The notes below the pieces were generated by a model. It worked only from the letters and a program-made list of their open reading frames with translations, was not told where the DNA came from and did not search any database. A stretch of DNA of 64,000 bases from contig NZ_JAGHZS010000009.1 of the NCBI RefSeq assembly GCF_017745275.1, positions 62,001-126,000 on the forward strand, read 5' to 3'. This DNA is from Chitinophaga sp. GTDB taxonomy: Bacteria; Bacteroidota; Bacteroidia; Chitinophagales; Chitinophagaceae. Position numbers and translations under genes: made by a program. Position 1 is the first letter of the stretch. Each line of letters starts with the position of its first letter. Below, piece by piece: positions 46,387 to 55,192 of this stretch.

Positions 46387-47142
46387 CTACAGATCAAACT
46401 CCTCTATCAAAGGCCCATGGCTGTATTCAGCTCTACTGCCCAGCCCAATGGCCAGCTCCTGGTTCTCACTGTTTTTTACGATCAGGAATGGTTGTCCATA
46501 TTTTTGTTTCCCGGAAAAAAGGACAGCTACTTCTGTGCAGGAAAAAACGTCTGATTGCTGCAGGGATATTTCTTTGTTATCGTCCAGTACATTTTCCGTT
46601 TTGTGACTGCCTTTCTTCAGGCGCAAATCCTTGCCCACATAACGTTGTTTCAGCCATTCATAGTTGGCATTAATGATAACCGGTGTATTGGCCAGGTTGT
46701 CGGCTGGTACCTGGAAAAGCAGGAGCTTACGGTCTTCATCCCGCAGCGTAAATATGAGCGTGTTTACACCGCCATCCAGGCTTTTACGGTCGTAATCAAC
46801 AATGCGAAACGTTTTGTTTTCTACAGCTTTGTAGGGCGTATAAAAATGACCTCCTTTAAGTACACTTTTATAAGGTACTTCTACCACTGCTTTTACCTTG
46901 ATATTATCCAGGAGACTATCTTCTTTATTTCTAACCGCACGTCTGGGGTTGAGCTTTAAAAAGGTGATATCCTGCCCTATCAGCGTGAGCTGTGCAATGT
47001 TGGGCGAAAGATGCTGAAAGGCAATACTACTGTCGTAAGGAACTAAAGCTGGCTTCTTCTCTGTGTCCCTGTATTTGATTTGTGCAGAAGCACTGCTGGC
47101 CGCGGCCATCCCGAAACACAGGAATAAATGTTTCAATTTCAT
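46387..47142 (-). CDS. Secreted protein of unknown function
   Basis: A 251-residue protein with a signal peptide (MKLKHLFLCFGMAAASSASA, cut before QIKYRD). The mature part is beta-rich (TLIFTLRDEDRKLLLFQVP, TEVAVLFSGKQKYGQPFLIV) with no Cys pair or catalytic motif. I do not recognise the family. It converges with the amidoligase cluster; the stops of the two genes are separated by inverted repeat copy D, so its expression is independent. Probably periplasmic. Confidence 0.7.
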   Translation of the reverse strand: MKLKHLFLCFGMAAASSASAQIKYRDTEKKPALVPYDSSIAFQHLSPNIAQLTLIGQDITFLKLNPRRAVRNKEDSLLDNIKVKAVVEVPYKSVLKGGHFYTPYKAVENKTFRIVDYDRKSLDGGVNTLIFTLRDEDRKLLLFQVPADNLANTPVIINANYEWLKQRYVGKDLRLKKGSHKTENVLDDNKEISLQQSDVFSCTEVAVLFSGKQKYGQPFLIVKNSENQELAIGLGSRAEYSHGPLIEEFDL

Positions 47143-47316
47143 ATGATCAAAATATGCGCAAATATAGAATGTATTAAATATTTTTATTCTCCATGCGGGT
47201 AAATACCAGCATAATTAAAGATAACGATGAGTTCACAAATACATTGCGTAGTAGCTCCCTAACTTGCTAATAATAACATATTTTTATGTGTATATGTCAA
47301 CTTAATATCTATTCCT

Positions 47317-48477
47317 ATGTTTAGTAACCTGGCCATAGACGTGGCCCTTGGCCTTATTTTTATTTACCTGCTCTATAGTTTGCTGGCCTCCGTTGTGCAG
47401 GAATTAATAGCCCGCATTTTTAATTCAAGAGCCCGTGTACTGACAAAAGGCTTACGCCGGATGTTGGAAGAAGATGACCACAGCAAAGACCTTGGCTGGT
47501 TCGGTCAGTTTACCTTTTTCAACTGGTTCTATGAACTGGGCTGGAGCGTGGTGTATTTTTTTGATCCTTTCCACCGCAGCCCTTTTTTGAAGCAGTTCTA
47601 TAACACAGCGTCTATTCGTCATCTCGGGGAAAACAGTTCAGCAGCGCGGCCGGCTTATATCAGCCCGCAGATTTTTTCTCAGGCTATGGTGCACCTGTTG
47701 CGTAGTAGCATCAAAACAGCAGACAACAAACCGTTAACTGCCACAGCAGCAGCTACCGCCATCACACCGCAGTTAACAGATACTGCAGCCATTCAATCTG
47801 CGCTGACACAAAACTACCTGCACCTGGCGCCGGAAGTACAGGATCACCTGCTGCAACTGTTTGAGGATGCGCAACATGATATACCCGTTTTTCGCCTGAA
47901 TATGGAAAGCTGGTTCAATGAAACCATGACCCGCGCCAGTGGCTGGTATCGTAAGCAAACACAAACCTGGCTACTCTGCATCGGTATTGGTATTGCCGCT
48001 ATATTTAATGTAGACTCCATTGCCATTGCCCGTATCCTGATGAAAGATAAAAATGTACGTACCGAAATGGTGCAACTGGCTACCAGCCGGGCCCCTGCCT
48101 ATACAGCTATAACAGATACGCTTGTGCGTAAAAATGTACTGCATAAAGACAGTGCCTTTTACCGCAACGATACTTCCCTGCGTGTATTCGTAAACGATAC
48201 CTCGCTGATAGGCGTATATGCCATGCTGCGCAACGATGCCGGCGACGCGCGGAATGTACTGGGCATCAGTCGCGGTTGTATCACCGACAGCAGCAGCGGA
48301 CATGCCACCATACGTTGCGGTTACACTCACCCTTTCCAGCAAAACAAAGGACTCATCTTTGCCGGCTGGGGAATCACCGCCCTTGCCATTTCTTTGGGCG
48401 CCCCCTTCTGGTTTGATTTGCTGGGAAAAGTAGTGAAGTTCAGAACCGCCACACCGCCAGACGATAAAACACGCTAG
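47317..48477 (+). CDS. Membrane protein of unknown function
   Basis: A 386-residue protein with three clear membrane segments: DVALGLIFIYLLYSLLASVV at the N-terminus, WLLCIGIGIAAIFNVDSIAI in the middle and GLIFAGWGITALAISLGAPF near the C-terminus. A cytoplasmic region of about 170 residues (ARIFNSRARVLTKGLRRML) and a soluble region between segments two and three complete it. The family appears in Bacteroidota without known function. The 174 bp upstream are AT-rich with no exact -7 word. It is the only gene of its unit; a separate promoter precedes the next gene. Confidence 0.7.
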   Translation: MFSNLAIDVALGLIFIYLLYSLLASVVQELIARIFNSRARVLTKGLRRMLEEDDHSKDLGWFGQFTFFNWFYELGWSVVYFFDPFHRSPFLKQFYNTASIRHLGENSSAARPAYISPQIFSQAMVHLLRSSIKTADNKPLTATAAATAITPQLTDTAAIQSALTQNYLHLAPEVQDHLLQLFEDAQHDIPVFRLNMESWFNETMTRASGWYRKQTQTWLLCIGIGIAAIFNVDSIAIARILMKDKNVRTEMVQLATSRAPAYTAITDTLVRKNVLHKDSAFYRNDTSLRVFVNDTSLIGVYAMLRNDAGDARNVLGISRGCITDSSSGHATIRCGYTHPFQQNKGLIFAGWGITALAISLGAPFWFDLLGKVVKFRTATPPDDKTR

Positions 48478-48510
48478 CATACACTGCACCCGGCACTAAA
48501 GAAGATGTTG

Positions 48511-48518
48511 TAACTTTG
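48511..48518 (+). promoter_or_regulatory. -7 promoter element for the RidA-family gene
   Basis: Exact TAACTTTG, 29 nt before the ATG at 48548, giving an expected leader of about 25 nt. Confidence 0.55.
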
Positions 48519-48547
48519 CATATCTCCTCACTTCTTTAAACAATACT

Positions 48548-48946
48548 ATGAAACGCACCAATTATTCCTCCGGAGCCATCTGGGAAGGTAAAGTCGGCTA
48601 TTCAAGGGCAGTAAGAGTAGGCAATATTATCGAAGTATCTGGTACCGTAGCCTCAGACAACGATAAAGTAGTAGCAGAAGGTGATGCGTATGAACAAACA
48701 AAATTTGCACTGGCCAAAATTGAATCTGCCCTCATCAATGCCGGCGCCACACTACACGACGTAGTACGCACCCGCATGTTTGTAACAGATATATCCCGCT
48801 GGGAAGAATATGGCCGCGCCCATGGAGAATTCTTCAAAAGCATTAAGCCAGCTACCTCCATGGTAGAAGTCAGTAAACTGATTGATCCCCGGTACCTGGT
48901 AGAGATTGAGGCAACAGCCATTATAGAACAGAAAGCACAAAGCTAA
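48548..48946 (+). CDS. RidA/YjgF-family protein lacking the catalytic Arg
   Basis: A 132-residue Rid-family protein. Typical segments are GNIIEVSGTVAS, NAGATLHDVVRTRMFVTDIS and LVEIEATAII. In active RidA imine deaminases an Arg lies in the segment usually read PARS-VEV; here the segment is PATSMVEV, so Thr replaces Arg. Rid subgroups without this Arg lack iminoacrylate deaminase activity and have other or unknown roles. The stop codon and the last codons fall inside inverted repeat copy E, which may have trimmed or replaced the C-terminus. Confidence 0.88.
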   Translation: MKRTNYSSGAIWEGKVGYSRAVRVGNIIEVSGTVASDNDKVVAEGDAYEQTKFALAKIESALINAGATLHDVVRTRMFVTDISRWEEYGRAHGEFFKSIKPATSMVEVSKLIDPRYLVEIEATAIIEQKAQS

Positions 48947-49032
48947 AAGCATAAAGCTATTGTAGCGAGTGATCAAAGCGAATTTTCAATACGCAATAAT
49001 CACTCGCTACAATAGCTTTATGCTTTTAGCTT
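48940..49032. repeat. Long intergenic inverted repeat, copy E
   Basis: Perfect 34-nt arms (48940-48973, 48999-49032) with a 25-nt loop. The left arm contains the TAA stop of the RidA gene (48944-48946); the right arm ends 12 nt from the stop of the convergent rhodanese gene. Probable two-way terminator. Confidence 0.97.
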
Positions 49033-49044
49033 TTAGCCTTCTGC

Positions 49045-49350
49045 TTATTTATATTTCTCTGTCCAATTAAGCATACCACCCACCAGGTTTTTGGTGTTGG
49101 TAAAGCCCATGGAATCCAGCAGCATACAAGCCTGACCGCTGCGGTTACCACTGCGGCAGTATACAATCAGTTCTTTATCTTTCCAACCTTCAATTTCTTC
49201 CACATCCATCTGTTGAATAAAACCCAATGGAATATGTTTGCCTCCGATATTGAATTCTTCGCGCTCATGAGGTTCTCTCACGTCTAATATATAGAGCTCT
49301 TCGCCGTTATCTATACGCTGTTTCAGCTCTTCTGCGGTGATATTTTGCAT
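49045..49350 (-). CDS. Rhodanese-domain protein
   Basis: A 101-residue single-domain rhodanese. The active-site Cys is in VYCRSGNRS, with the usual DVREPHEREEFNIGGKHIPL entry. It probably moves sulfane sulfur between thiol carriers in the cytoplasm. A longer frame opens at a TTG (49371), but ATG 49350 begins the conserved MQNITAEEL helix. It is followed by copy E of the inverted repeats and preceded, 47 bp upstream, by the PASTA-protein gene on the same strand, so the minus-strand run ddl-PASTA-rhodanese may be one operon. Confidence 0.92.
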   Translation of the reverse strand: MQNITAEELKQRIDNGEELYILDVREPHEREEFNIGGKHIPLGFIQQMDVEEIEGWKDKELIVYCRSGNRSGQACMLLDSMGFTNTKNLVGGMLNWTEKYK

Positions 49351-49397
49351 GTTATAGGAATTTAAAATCAAATCAAATCAAATTACATCATTTTCTG

Positions 49398-50213
49398 TTA
49401 TTCCTGGTTGGAAGGCTTCGCAGTGGTGGTGCTATCCGTTACCGGTTTGGTAGCTGATAACCAGAAGTCTACGCTTTCCCCTGCTCTCAGCATATTGAAG
49501 TCGCCGATTTCATTTTTGCGGGTAGGTACCTGCTTAATAATATAGGCGTTCGCGGTATCCGTTACACTTGGATCAATGATCACCGTACCGGCATTCAGGT
49601 TACTGGCGCTCAGTATTTCACGGGCTTCTGCATAAGTGAGGCCAATGAAACTTGGTACCGGATTCTCCACACTGCCGGTGCCACTACCCAATATCAGCGT
49701 AATGTTGCTTCCTTCTGCTACAAGGGTACCAGGCTTTATTTTCTTGCCATTCAGCAACTGTTGCAATACAGAATTGGTAGCAATATCCGGGCGATAGATG
49801 GTATCTCCCACATTGAGACGCATGCTCTTCAGCATCATTTCAGCGCTACGGAATGTCAAACCTTCCAGATCCGGCATTTTCACCATTGGCGCAACCACTT
49901 TATTGACGGTCAGGTAAATGGTTCTGCCCACTTTCACTTGCGCACCTTTGTCTGGTGTTTGTGCATATACTGCCAGGGCAGGGATAGAATCCACATAAAT
50001 GGAATCTCTTACATCCGCTTCGAAACCGGCTTTCTCCAGCAGTTCAATGGCTTCCTTTACATTTTTCCCGTGTACATCAGGGACAGTGAGCTGTTGGCCA
50101 TGTTTGGTAATAACCCCCAGCATAGAAAAGAATAGGAGGGCCAGCGCAAAAAACATCGCGATAACAGCTAACAGGTTGACGACAAATGAACGTTTGGTAA
50201 TAAAGTCGAACAC
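49398..50213 (-). CDS. Membrane-anchored PASTA-domain protein
   Basis: A 271-residue protein with one N-terminal membrane helix (VVNLLAVIAMFFALALLFFS) and three PASTA domains (LTVPDVHGKNVKEAIELLEK, MPDLEGLTFRSAEMML, VPSFIGLTYAEAREILS). No kinase or penicillin-binding domain is fused. PASTA modules contact uncrosslinked peptidoglycan stem peptides; free-standing versions beside ddl are common in Bacteroidota and suggest a cell-wall link. A Pro/Thr/Ser-rich tail closes it. It lies 26 bp after ddl. Confidence 0.9.
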   Translation of the reverse strand: MFDFITKRSFVVNLLAVIAMFFALALLFFSMLGVITKHGQQLTVPDVHGKNVKEAIELLEKAGFEADVRDSIYVDSIPALAVYAQTPDKGAQVKVGRTIYLTVNKVVAPMVKMPDLEGLTFRSAEMMLKSMRLNVGDTIYRPDIATNSVLQQLLNGKKIKPGTLVAEGSNITLILGSGTGSVENPVPSFIGLTYAEAREILSASNLNAGTVIIDPSVTDTANAYIIKQVPTRKNEIGDFNMLRAGESVDFWLSATKPVTDSTTTAKPSNQE

Positions 50214-50239
50214 GATAATTATATTAAATGTGATAATCC

Positions 50240-51226
50240 TTATTTCATGCTCTCTTCCAAAAGCAAGCCATAAAATTCCTGCAGGGTTTTGCCTGCAGCC
50301 CTTACCTGCTGTGGCACCAGGCTATTTTCAGATTGTCCGGGCATAGTATTTATTTCCAGGAAAAATAACTTCTCACTGCCTTCTTCATAGATAAAATCTA
50401 CCCGCACAATGCCTTTACAGTTCAGCTTATTATACAATACCGTCGCGGTTTCCCGTACCTGCTTTGCTATCTCAGCAGAAACAGGGGCGGGGGTAATTTC
50501 GTTGGATACGCCCGGTGTATACTTCGCTTCATAGTCGAAAAACTCCTTGCTGCTCACTACTTCTGTGATAGGCAAGGTTGTAATGGCGCCATTGGAGCGA
50601 TACAGTCCCATGGTCAGCTCACGGCCTTTGATAAATTCTTCAATCAATATCTGGCTATCCTCGTTAAAAGCTTTGTCGATGGCTGGTTGCAGCTCTTCTG
50701 CAGTTTTCACCTTAGACATGCCAATGCTGCTACCGCCTTCTGCCGGTTTCACGAAAACAGGTAAACGCAACTGCTGTAATATTTCGGCAGTATTATAAGG
50801 CTGATTACGGAAAATATGCACTGATTTGGATACGTTCACTACTTTCAGGGCATCCACCACTTTATTGCAATAGCTTTTATTAAAGGTCAGGGCGGAGGTC
50901 ACCATACCGCAACTGGTAAAAGGAATGCCGAGCATTTCAAAATATCCCTGCAAACGGCCATCTTCACCCGGAGTACCATGAATACCAATGAATACCGCAT
51001 CAAAAGTTATTTTCTGACCATTAACGGTTAAAGAAAAATCATTTTTATCTACTGCAATCACTTCCCCGCCGGCGCTGGTATAGCTCCAGCTATCCCTGGT
51101 AATGATAATCTTGTAAACATTATATTTACTGCTATCCAGGTTATTTTCAATTGTTACTGCACTCTGAACAGATATCACATATTCCCCGGAATATCCACCG
51201 GCTACCAAAGCTATATTCTTCTTCAT
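50240..51226 (-). CDS. ddl: D-alanine--D-alanine ligase
   Basis: A 328-residue ATP-grasp ligase making the D-Ala-D-Ala end of the peptidoglycan precursor. Motifs: N-terminal ALVAGGYSGEYVISVQSA, GIHGTPGEDGRLQGYFEMLG, the ATP-binding strand PVFVKPAEGGSSIGMSKV and the C-terminal metal-binding FLEINTMPGQSENSLVPQ. Length and order are normal. It is the first gene of the minus-strand run with the PASTA and rhodanese genes. Confidence 0.95.
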   Translation of the reverse strand: MKKNIALVAGGYSGEYVISVQSAVTIENNLDSSKYNVYKIIITRDSWSYTSAGGEVIAVDKNDFSLTVNGQKITFDAVFIGIHGTPGEDGRLQGYFEMLGIPFTSCGMVTSALTFNKSYCNKVVDALKVVNVSKSVHIFRNQPYNTAEILQQLRLPVFVKPAEGGSSIGMSKVKTAEELQPAIDKAFNEDSQILIEEFIKGRELTMGLYRSNGAITTLPITEVVSSKEFFDYEAKYTPGVSNEITPAPVSAEIAKQVRETATVLYNKLNCKGIVRVDFIYEEGSEKLFFLEINTMPGQSENSLVPQQVRAAGKTLQEFYGLLLEESMK

Positions 51227-51317
51227 AAGATATTTTACAATAAGCGGGTAAAGTTAAAGGTTATTTGTTAATTGTCAAGAAACGCCGCCTGCGCTTCTGT
51301 TGTCGTTCAAATTACAT

Positions 51318-51356
51318 AAAAAAAACCGTCTCCGCCAAAGCGGAAGCGGTTTTTTA
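51318..51356 (-). terminator. Terminator after ferredoxin 1
   Basis: A-rich/T-rich flanks around a stem AAAAAACCG-TCCGC/GCGGA-GCGGTTTTTT, downstream of the minus-strand ferredoxin at 51374-51721. It resembles the hairpin at 51773-51807. Confidence 0.85.
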
Positions 51357-51373
51357 AGCTTTCTTACAATCTC

Positions 51374-51721
51374 TTAAAGATGCAGTTTTGCTTTCTTAGC
51401 CAACAGCTCATCTACTGTTTCCTGGTACATTTCGTCTGGTACACAGCAATCTACCGGGCAAGCCGCAGCGCATTGCGGCTCTTCATGAAAGCCCTGGCAC
51501 TCGGTACATTTATCAGGCACAATATAATAATCGGTGACACTTAAAGGCGAATTGCGCTGACCGGCATCCATGGAACTACCATCCATCAGGGTATAAGTGT
51601 CTTTTAAGCTGGTGCCATCGGCCATGGCCCATTCTACACCACCTTCATAAATCGCATTATTGGGACATTCCGGTTCGCAGGCGCCGCATTGTATACATTC
51701 ATCAGTTATTTTCAGTGCCAT
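51374..51721 (-). CDS. 4Fe-4S dicluster ferredoxin, copy 1
   Basis: A 115-residue ferredoxin. Cluster ligands are [12 protein letters not shown] near the N-terminus and the split second site [20 protein letters not shown] at about 70-90, as in bacterial 2[4Fe-4S] ferredoxins with an insertion. It serves as a low-potential electron carrier. It is nearly the same as the next gene upstream (51830-52177), including length, cluster motifs and the following hairpin, so the pair arose by tandem duplication. Differences are scattered, suggesting an old event. A link to the acyl-CoA reductase that is divergent from copy 2 is possible. Confidence 0.95.
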   Translation of the reverse strand: MALKITDECIQCGACEPECPNNAIYEGGVEWAMADGTSLKDTYTLMDGSSMDAGQRNSPLSVTDYYIVPDKCTECQGFHEEPQCAAACPVDCCVPDEMYQETVDELLAKKAKLHL

Positions 51722-51772
51722 AGTATAGGCTTTTAGGTTAGGGTGTGGGTTACTGTCGGCGGCGAAATTACA

Positions 51773-51807
51773 TAAAAAAACCGTCCTCGCCGAAGCGGGG
51801 AACGGTT
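51773..51807 (-). terminator. Terminator after ferredoxin 2
   Basis: Stem AACCGT-(C/T)CGC with GCGGGG-ACGGTT around CGAA, preceded by a run of seven A on the plus strand (a T-run for minus-strand transcripts). It is the diverged duplicate of the hairpin at 51318-51356. Confidence 0.8.
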
Positions 51808-51829
51808 GCTAAGCTTCCTTAAGAATATA

Positions 51830-52177
51830 TTAAAGGTGCAGTTTCTCTTTCTTACCGAGCAGCTCGTCCACTGTTTCCTGGTACATTTCGTCCGGAACAC
51901 AGCAGTCAACCGGGCAAACAGCCGCACATTGTGGTTCTTCATGAAATCCCTGGCATTCTGTACATTTGTTGGGCACAATATAGTAGGTATCTACGCTGAT
52001 AGGGGCATTGCGCTGGTCAGCATCCATTACACTACCGTCCATTAAGGTATAGGAGCCTTTTACAGTGGTGCCATCGGCCATAGCCCACTCTACACCGCCT
52101 TCATATATCGCATTGTTCGGGCATTCCGGTTCGCAGGCGCCACAGTTTATACATTCGTCTGTTATCTTAATTGCCAT
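51830..52177 (-). CDS. 4Fe-4S dicluster ferredoxin, copy 2
   Basis: A 115-residue ferredoxin, close paralogue of the gene at 51374-51721, with the same ligands ([12 protein letters not shown] and [20 protein letters not shown]). The open frame extends 16 codons further upstream (to 52225), but ATG 52177 aligns exactly with the start of copy 1. The start is 95 bp from the divergent acyl-CoA reductase. Both copies keep all ligands, so both should bind two 4Fe-4S clusters; different redox potential or expression may explain why both are kept. Confidence 0.95.
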   Translation of the reverse strand: MAIKITDECINCGACEPECPNNAIYEGGVEWAMADGTTVKGSYTLMDGSVMDADQRNAPISVDTYYIVPNKCTECQGFHEEPQCAAVCPVDCCVPDEMYQETVDELLGKKEKLHL

Positions 52178-52272
52178 AGTGTAAACTTTTTGGTTAAGTA
52201 GTAAGCCATTAATTTTGTGTGACAAAAATAAAATTTTCCCGGTTTAATCAAGTCAATTATTTATATAGTTTC

Positions 52273-53271
52273 ATGAACATAGCAGAAAAAGAAGCCGCAT
52301 TGGTGCGCCTGGGGCAGTATCTGGCGGAAAAAAGCCCGGAATTGGAAGCAGTGAAAGAGCGCGCTTATATTGCCAATGGTTGGTTTATCCCTTCCTTTAT
52401 AGACAATGCCCTGGACAATATCTCCCAATATTTCCTCTCCCCTGCTCCCTTACGGCAGTGGTTAGCAGGCTATCCTACCATAGGCAACAGTCGTACCCCA
52501 AAAACTGTGGGTATCGTATCTGCCGGCAATATTCCATTGGTGGGCTTCCACGACTGGCTCTGTGGCTTCGTGAGCGGACACCAGGTAAAAATGAAACTTT
52601 CCGGCAAGGATGAAATCCTGATGAAACATATCCTGGAAAAGATGAACGAGTGGTATCCGGAGCAGGCCGGACAAACGGAAATACAGGATATGCTCAAGAA
52701 CTGTGATGCTTATATCGCCACCGGCAGCAACAATTCTGCCCGGTATTTCCATTACTATTTTGCCAAATATCCTCACATCATACGCCACAACCGCACGTCT
52801 GCCGCCATCCTGACCGGGAAGGAAACCCCGGAAGAATTATCAGCCCTGGCAGATGACATTATGTTATACTTCGGCCTTGGCTGCCGGAATGTTACCAAAA
52901 TATACATACCGGTAAACTACGATTTTGTTCCCCTGCTGAAAGCTTTGGAGAAATACAGCTACCTGGCGGATCATCATAAATACAAAAATAACTACGACTA
53001 TAACCTGGCACTGCTCCTCCTGAATGCCAGCCCATATATGACCAATGGTACCCTACTGCTGCAGGAAAATACCTCCCTGTTTTCTCCCCTCAGCGTTTTG
53101 CACTACAGTTATTATATAGACATGGCCCAACTGCAACAGGAACTTTCCGGTGAAGAAGCGCTGCAATGCCTCGTAGGACAAGCATTTACGCCATTTGGCA
53201 ATGCCCAGCAACCTTCTCTCAGCGACTATGCAGACGGCGTTGATACGATGAAGTTTTTCCTGGAAATATAA
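52273..53271 (+). CDS. Acyl-CoA reductase (LuxC-like)
   Basis: A 332-residue member of the LuxC/acyl-CoA reductase group of the aldehyde-dehydrogenase superfamily. Signs are the nucleotide-binding stretch SAGNIPLVGFHDWLCGFVSG, the catalytic-Cys region MLYFGLGCRNVTKIYIP and the typical ATGSNNSARYF segment. It would reduce a fatty acyl-CoA or acyl thioester to an aldehyde with NADPH. The frame is open 18 codons upstream (52219), but ATG 52273 begins the conserved part. It is divergent from ferredoxin copy 2; in Bacteroidota this neighbourhood seems common. Confidence 0.88.
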   Translation: MNIAEKEAALVRLGQYLAEKSPELEAVKERAYIANGWFIPSFIDNALDNISQYFLSPAPLRQWLAGYPTIGNSRTPKTVGIVSAGNIPLVGFHDWLCGFVSGHQVKMKLSGKDEILMKHILEKMNEWYPEQAGQTEIQDMLKNCDAYIATGSNNSARYFHYYFAKYPHIIRHNRTSAAILTGKETPEELSALADDIMLYFGLGCRNVTKIYIPVNYDFVPLLKALEKYSYLADHHKYKNNYDYNLALLLLNASPYMTNGTLLLQENTSLFSPLSVLHYSYYIDMAQLQQELSGEEALQCLVGQAFTPFGNAQQPSLSDYADGVDTMKFFLEI

Positions 53272-53274
53272 CCA

Positions 53275-53396
53275 GGAGCAGAAAGCAAAAGGCAGAAAGC
53301 AAAAAGCTATTGCCGCGAATGAAAAGAGCAAGTATTAATCTGTTTTAATCATTCGCTGCAATAGCTTTTTGCTTTCTGCCTTTTGCTTTCCGCTCC
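53275..53396. repeat. Long intergenic inverted repeat, copy F
   Basis: 48-nt arms (53275-53322, 53349-53396), two mismatches, 26-nt loop. It starts 3 nt after the stop of the acyl-CoA reductase gene. Word content AAAGCAAAAAGCTATTG is shared with copies C and D. Confidence 0.95.
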
Positions 53397-53617
53397 CTAA
53401 CAAATTGACACATTTATTTGTTATCTTGACATACATCCTGACAGAGTTGTCAGTGGGATATTAAGCCGTGTTTAACGATTACGATAAAAATGTGTTAAAA
53501 CAAATCACGGGAATATCGTTTCATTCTTCCTGCAGATTAAATTTGTGGTAAAGGCATGCAAATTGATCATATGCCGGCGTTATTATCTCATTAATTTTCA
53601 CGCAAACACACTATAAT
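53397..53617 (+). promoter_or_regulatory. htrA upstream region with dyad and -7 element
   Basis: Together with repeat copy F this is a 346-bp gene-free stretch. It holds a perfect dyad CTGACAgagtTGTCAG (53438-53453), two extra TGACA half sites (53406-53410, 53427-53431) and an exact -7 element TAAATTTG (53538-53545) 72 nt before the ATG. The dyad resembles the one ahead of miaB (2090-2102), which suggests a shared regulator. Confidence 0.5.
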
Positions 53618-55192
53618 ATGAAATTCAAGCAAATTGTTACAACTGTCCTCATCAGTGCTGTAACTGCCGCTGCCTCCATATTTGTGTATGGCAAATATAT
53701 CCAGCAGAGGCAACCTATGGTTTTCCAGGATGGCACAAATATCCCCGTAAATTACACGCGCTACATGCCTGGTACAGAAGGCAACGCAAACGCTACTCCA
53801 CCCTCTGATTTCACCACCGCGGCCAAAGCAGTAGTTCCGGGTGTAGTACATATCAAAACAAAAATCAACCCGAGACAAGTTACTAATGGCAATAACCTCC
53901 AGAGAAGACGCAGTATCTTACAAGACCTTTTCGGAGATGAATTTTTTGGAGATGAATTCAATGGCGGCGGCGATGGACGCAGGTATTACATTCCCGGCCA
54001 AATGGCCTCCGGCTCTGGTGTCCTGATTTCTTCCGACGGTTATATCGTTACCAATAACCACGTGATTGCAGATGCCGACGAAATCAGCGTTACCCTCAGT
54101 AACTCTACTAAAACTTTCAAAGCCAAACTGGTAGGTACTGATCCAAGCACTGACCTGGCAGTAGTAAAAATAGAAGCTTCCGGCCTGCCTTACCTGATTT
54201 ATGGGAATTCCGATAACGTGGAAATTGGTCAATGGGTACTGGCAGTAGGTTATCCGTTAAACCTGGATGCTACTGTTACTGCAGGTATCGTAAGCGCCAA
54301 ATCCCGTTCTATTGGCATTAATAAAAGCGGTGGTAAAGTAAACAGCGCCATCGAATCATTTATACAAACCGATGCTGCTGTGAACCAGGGTAACAGTGGT
54401 GGTGCATTGGTAAATACTGCCGGTGAACTGGTAGGTATTAACTCTGCCATCGCCTCACCTACCGGATCTTACGCAGGTTATTCCTATGCCATTCCGGTAA
54501 ACCTCATCAAGAAAGTGGTGAACGATATCCTGAAATATGGTAACGTGCAAAGAGCTTACCTCGGTGTAAAATATGCGCCTTCTTCCCTCATCGCTAATAT
54601 GAGCGACGAGCAACTGAAAGATGCAGGCATCAGAAGAGATGTAAATGGTGTTCAGGTAACCGAAGTAATGCCTAACAGCTCCGCAGCTGCGGCTGGTCTT
54701 CGTACCGGAGATGTAATTACCGCTATTAATGGCGTAAAAATCCCGACCACTTCCCAGCTCAGCGAACAGGTAGCCCGCTACAAACCAGGCGATAAAATTT
54801 CCATCACCTGGCTGCGCGATAACAAAGAAGTCACCGCAGAAAATGTGATCCTGAGAAACCTGAAAGGCAATACAGACCTGGTGAAAGTAACCGCGCTCGA
54901 TCGCCTCGGTGCCGATTTATCCGAACTGGATAAAGAACAGGCTGCCCAACTCGGCGTAAACGGCGGTGTGGTGGTAAATGATATCGGCAACGGTATCCTG
55001 AAAAAACAAACTACCATGGCACCCGGCTTCGTGATCCTGAAAGCTGGAAATGTACCCGTTACTTCTGTAGATGCCCTGAGCACAGCGGTGGAAAAACAAA
55101 AATCACTCAAATTGATTGGTTTCTATCCTGAAAAAGGTAGCAGCATCTATTACTATAATATTACTACCGGTGCCGGTAGCGAAAATCTCTAA
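53618..55192 (+). CDS. HtrA/DegP-type periplasmic serine protease
   Basis: A 524-residue trypsin-fold protease with an N-terminal signal anchor (IVTTVLISAVTAAASIFVYG). The triad is His148 (TNNHVIAD), Asp179 (STDLAVVKIE) and Ser260 (NQGNSGGALV). PDZ1 follows (AYLGVKYAP..., about 310-400) and a second, diverged PDZ region covers residues 420-510. It degrades or refolds damaged envelope proteins. It is monocistronic, with a promoter region containing a TGACA dyad that would fit stress control, followed by a strong terminator. Confidence 0.95.
   Translation: MKFKQIVTTVLISAVTAAASIFVYGKYIQQRQPMVFQDGTNIPVNYTRYMPGTEGNANATPPSDFTTAAKAVVPGVVHIKTKINPRQVTNGNNLQRRRSILQDLFGDEFFGDEFNGGGDGRRYYIPGQMASGSGVLISSDGYIVTNNHVIADADEISVTLSNSTKTFKAKLVGTDPSTDLAVVKIEASGLPYLIYGNSDNVEIGQWVLAVGYPLNLDATVTAGIVSAKSRSIGINKSGGKVNSAIESFIQTDAAVNQGNSGGALVNTAGELVGINSAIASPTGSYAGYSYAIPVNLIKKVVNDILKYGNVQRAYLGVKYAPSSLIANMSDEQLKDAGIRRDVNGVQVTEVMPNSSAAAAGLRTGDVITAINGVKIPTTSQLSEQVARYKPGDKISITWLRDNKEVTAENVILRNLKGNTDLVKVTALDRLGADLSELDKEQAAQLGVNGGVVVNDIGNGILKKQTTMAPGFVILKAGNVPVTSVDALSTAVEKQKSLKLIGFYPEKGSSIYYYNITTGAGSENL

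Noticed and set aside
52219-53271. Upstream in-frame start at 52219 for the acyl-CoA reductase
   Set aside because: The extra 18 residues fall in the AT-rich divergent promoter region and do not look like the family's N-terminus.
44045-53396. CRISPR array made of the long inverted repeats
   Set aside because: The copies are kilobases apart, differ in sequence and have no regular spacers or cas genes.
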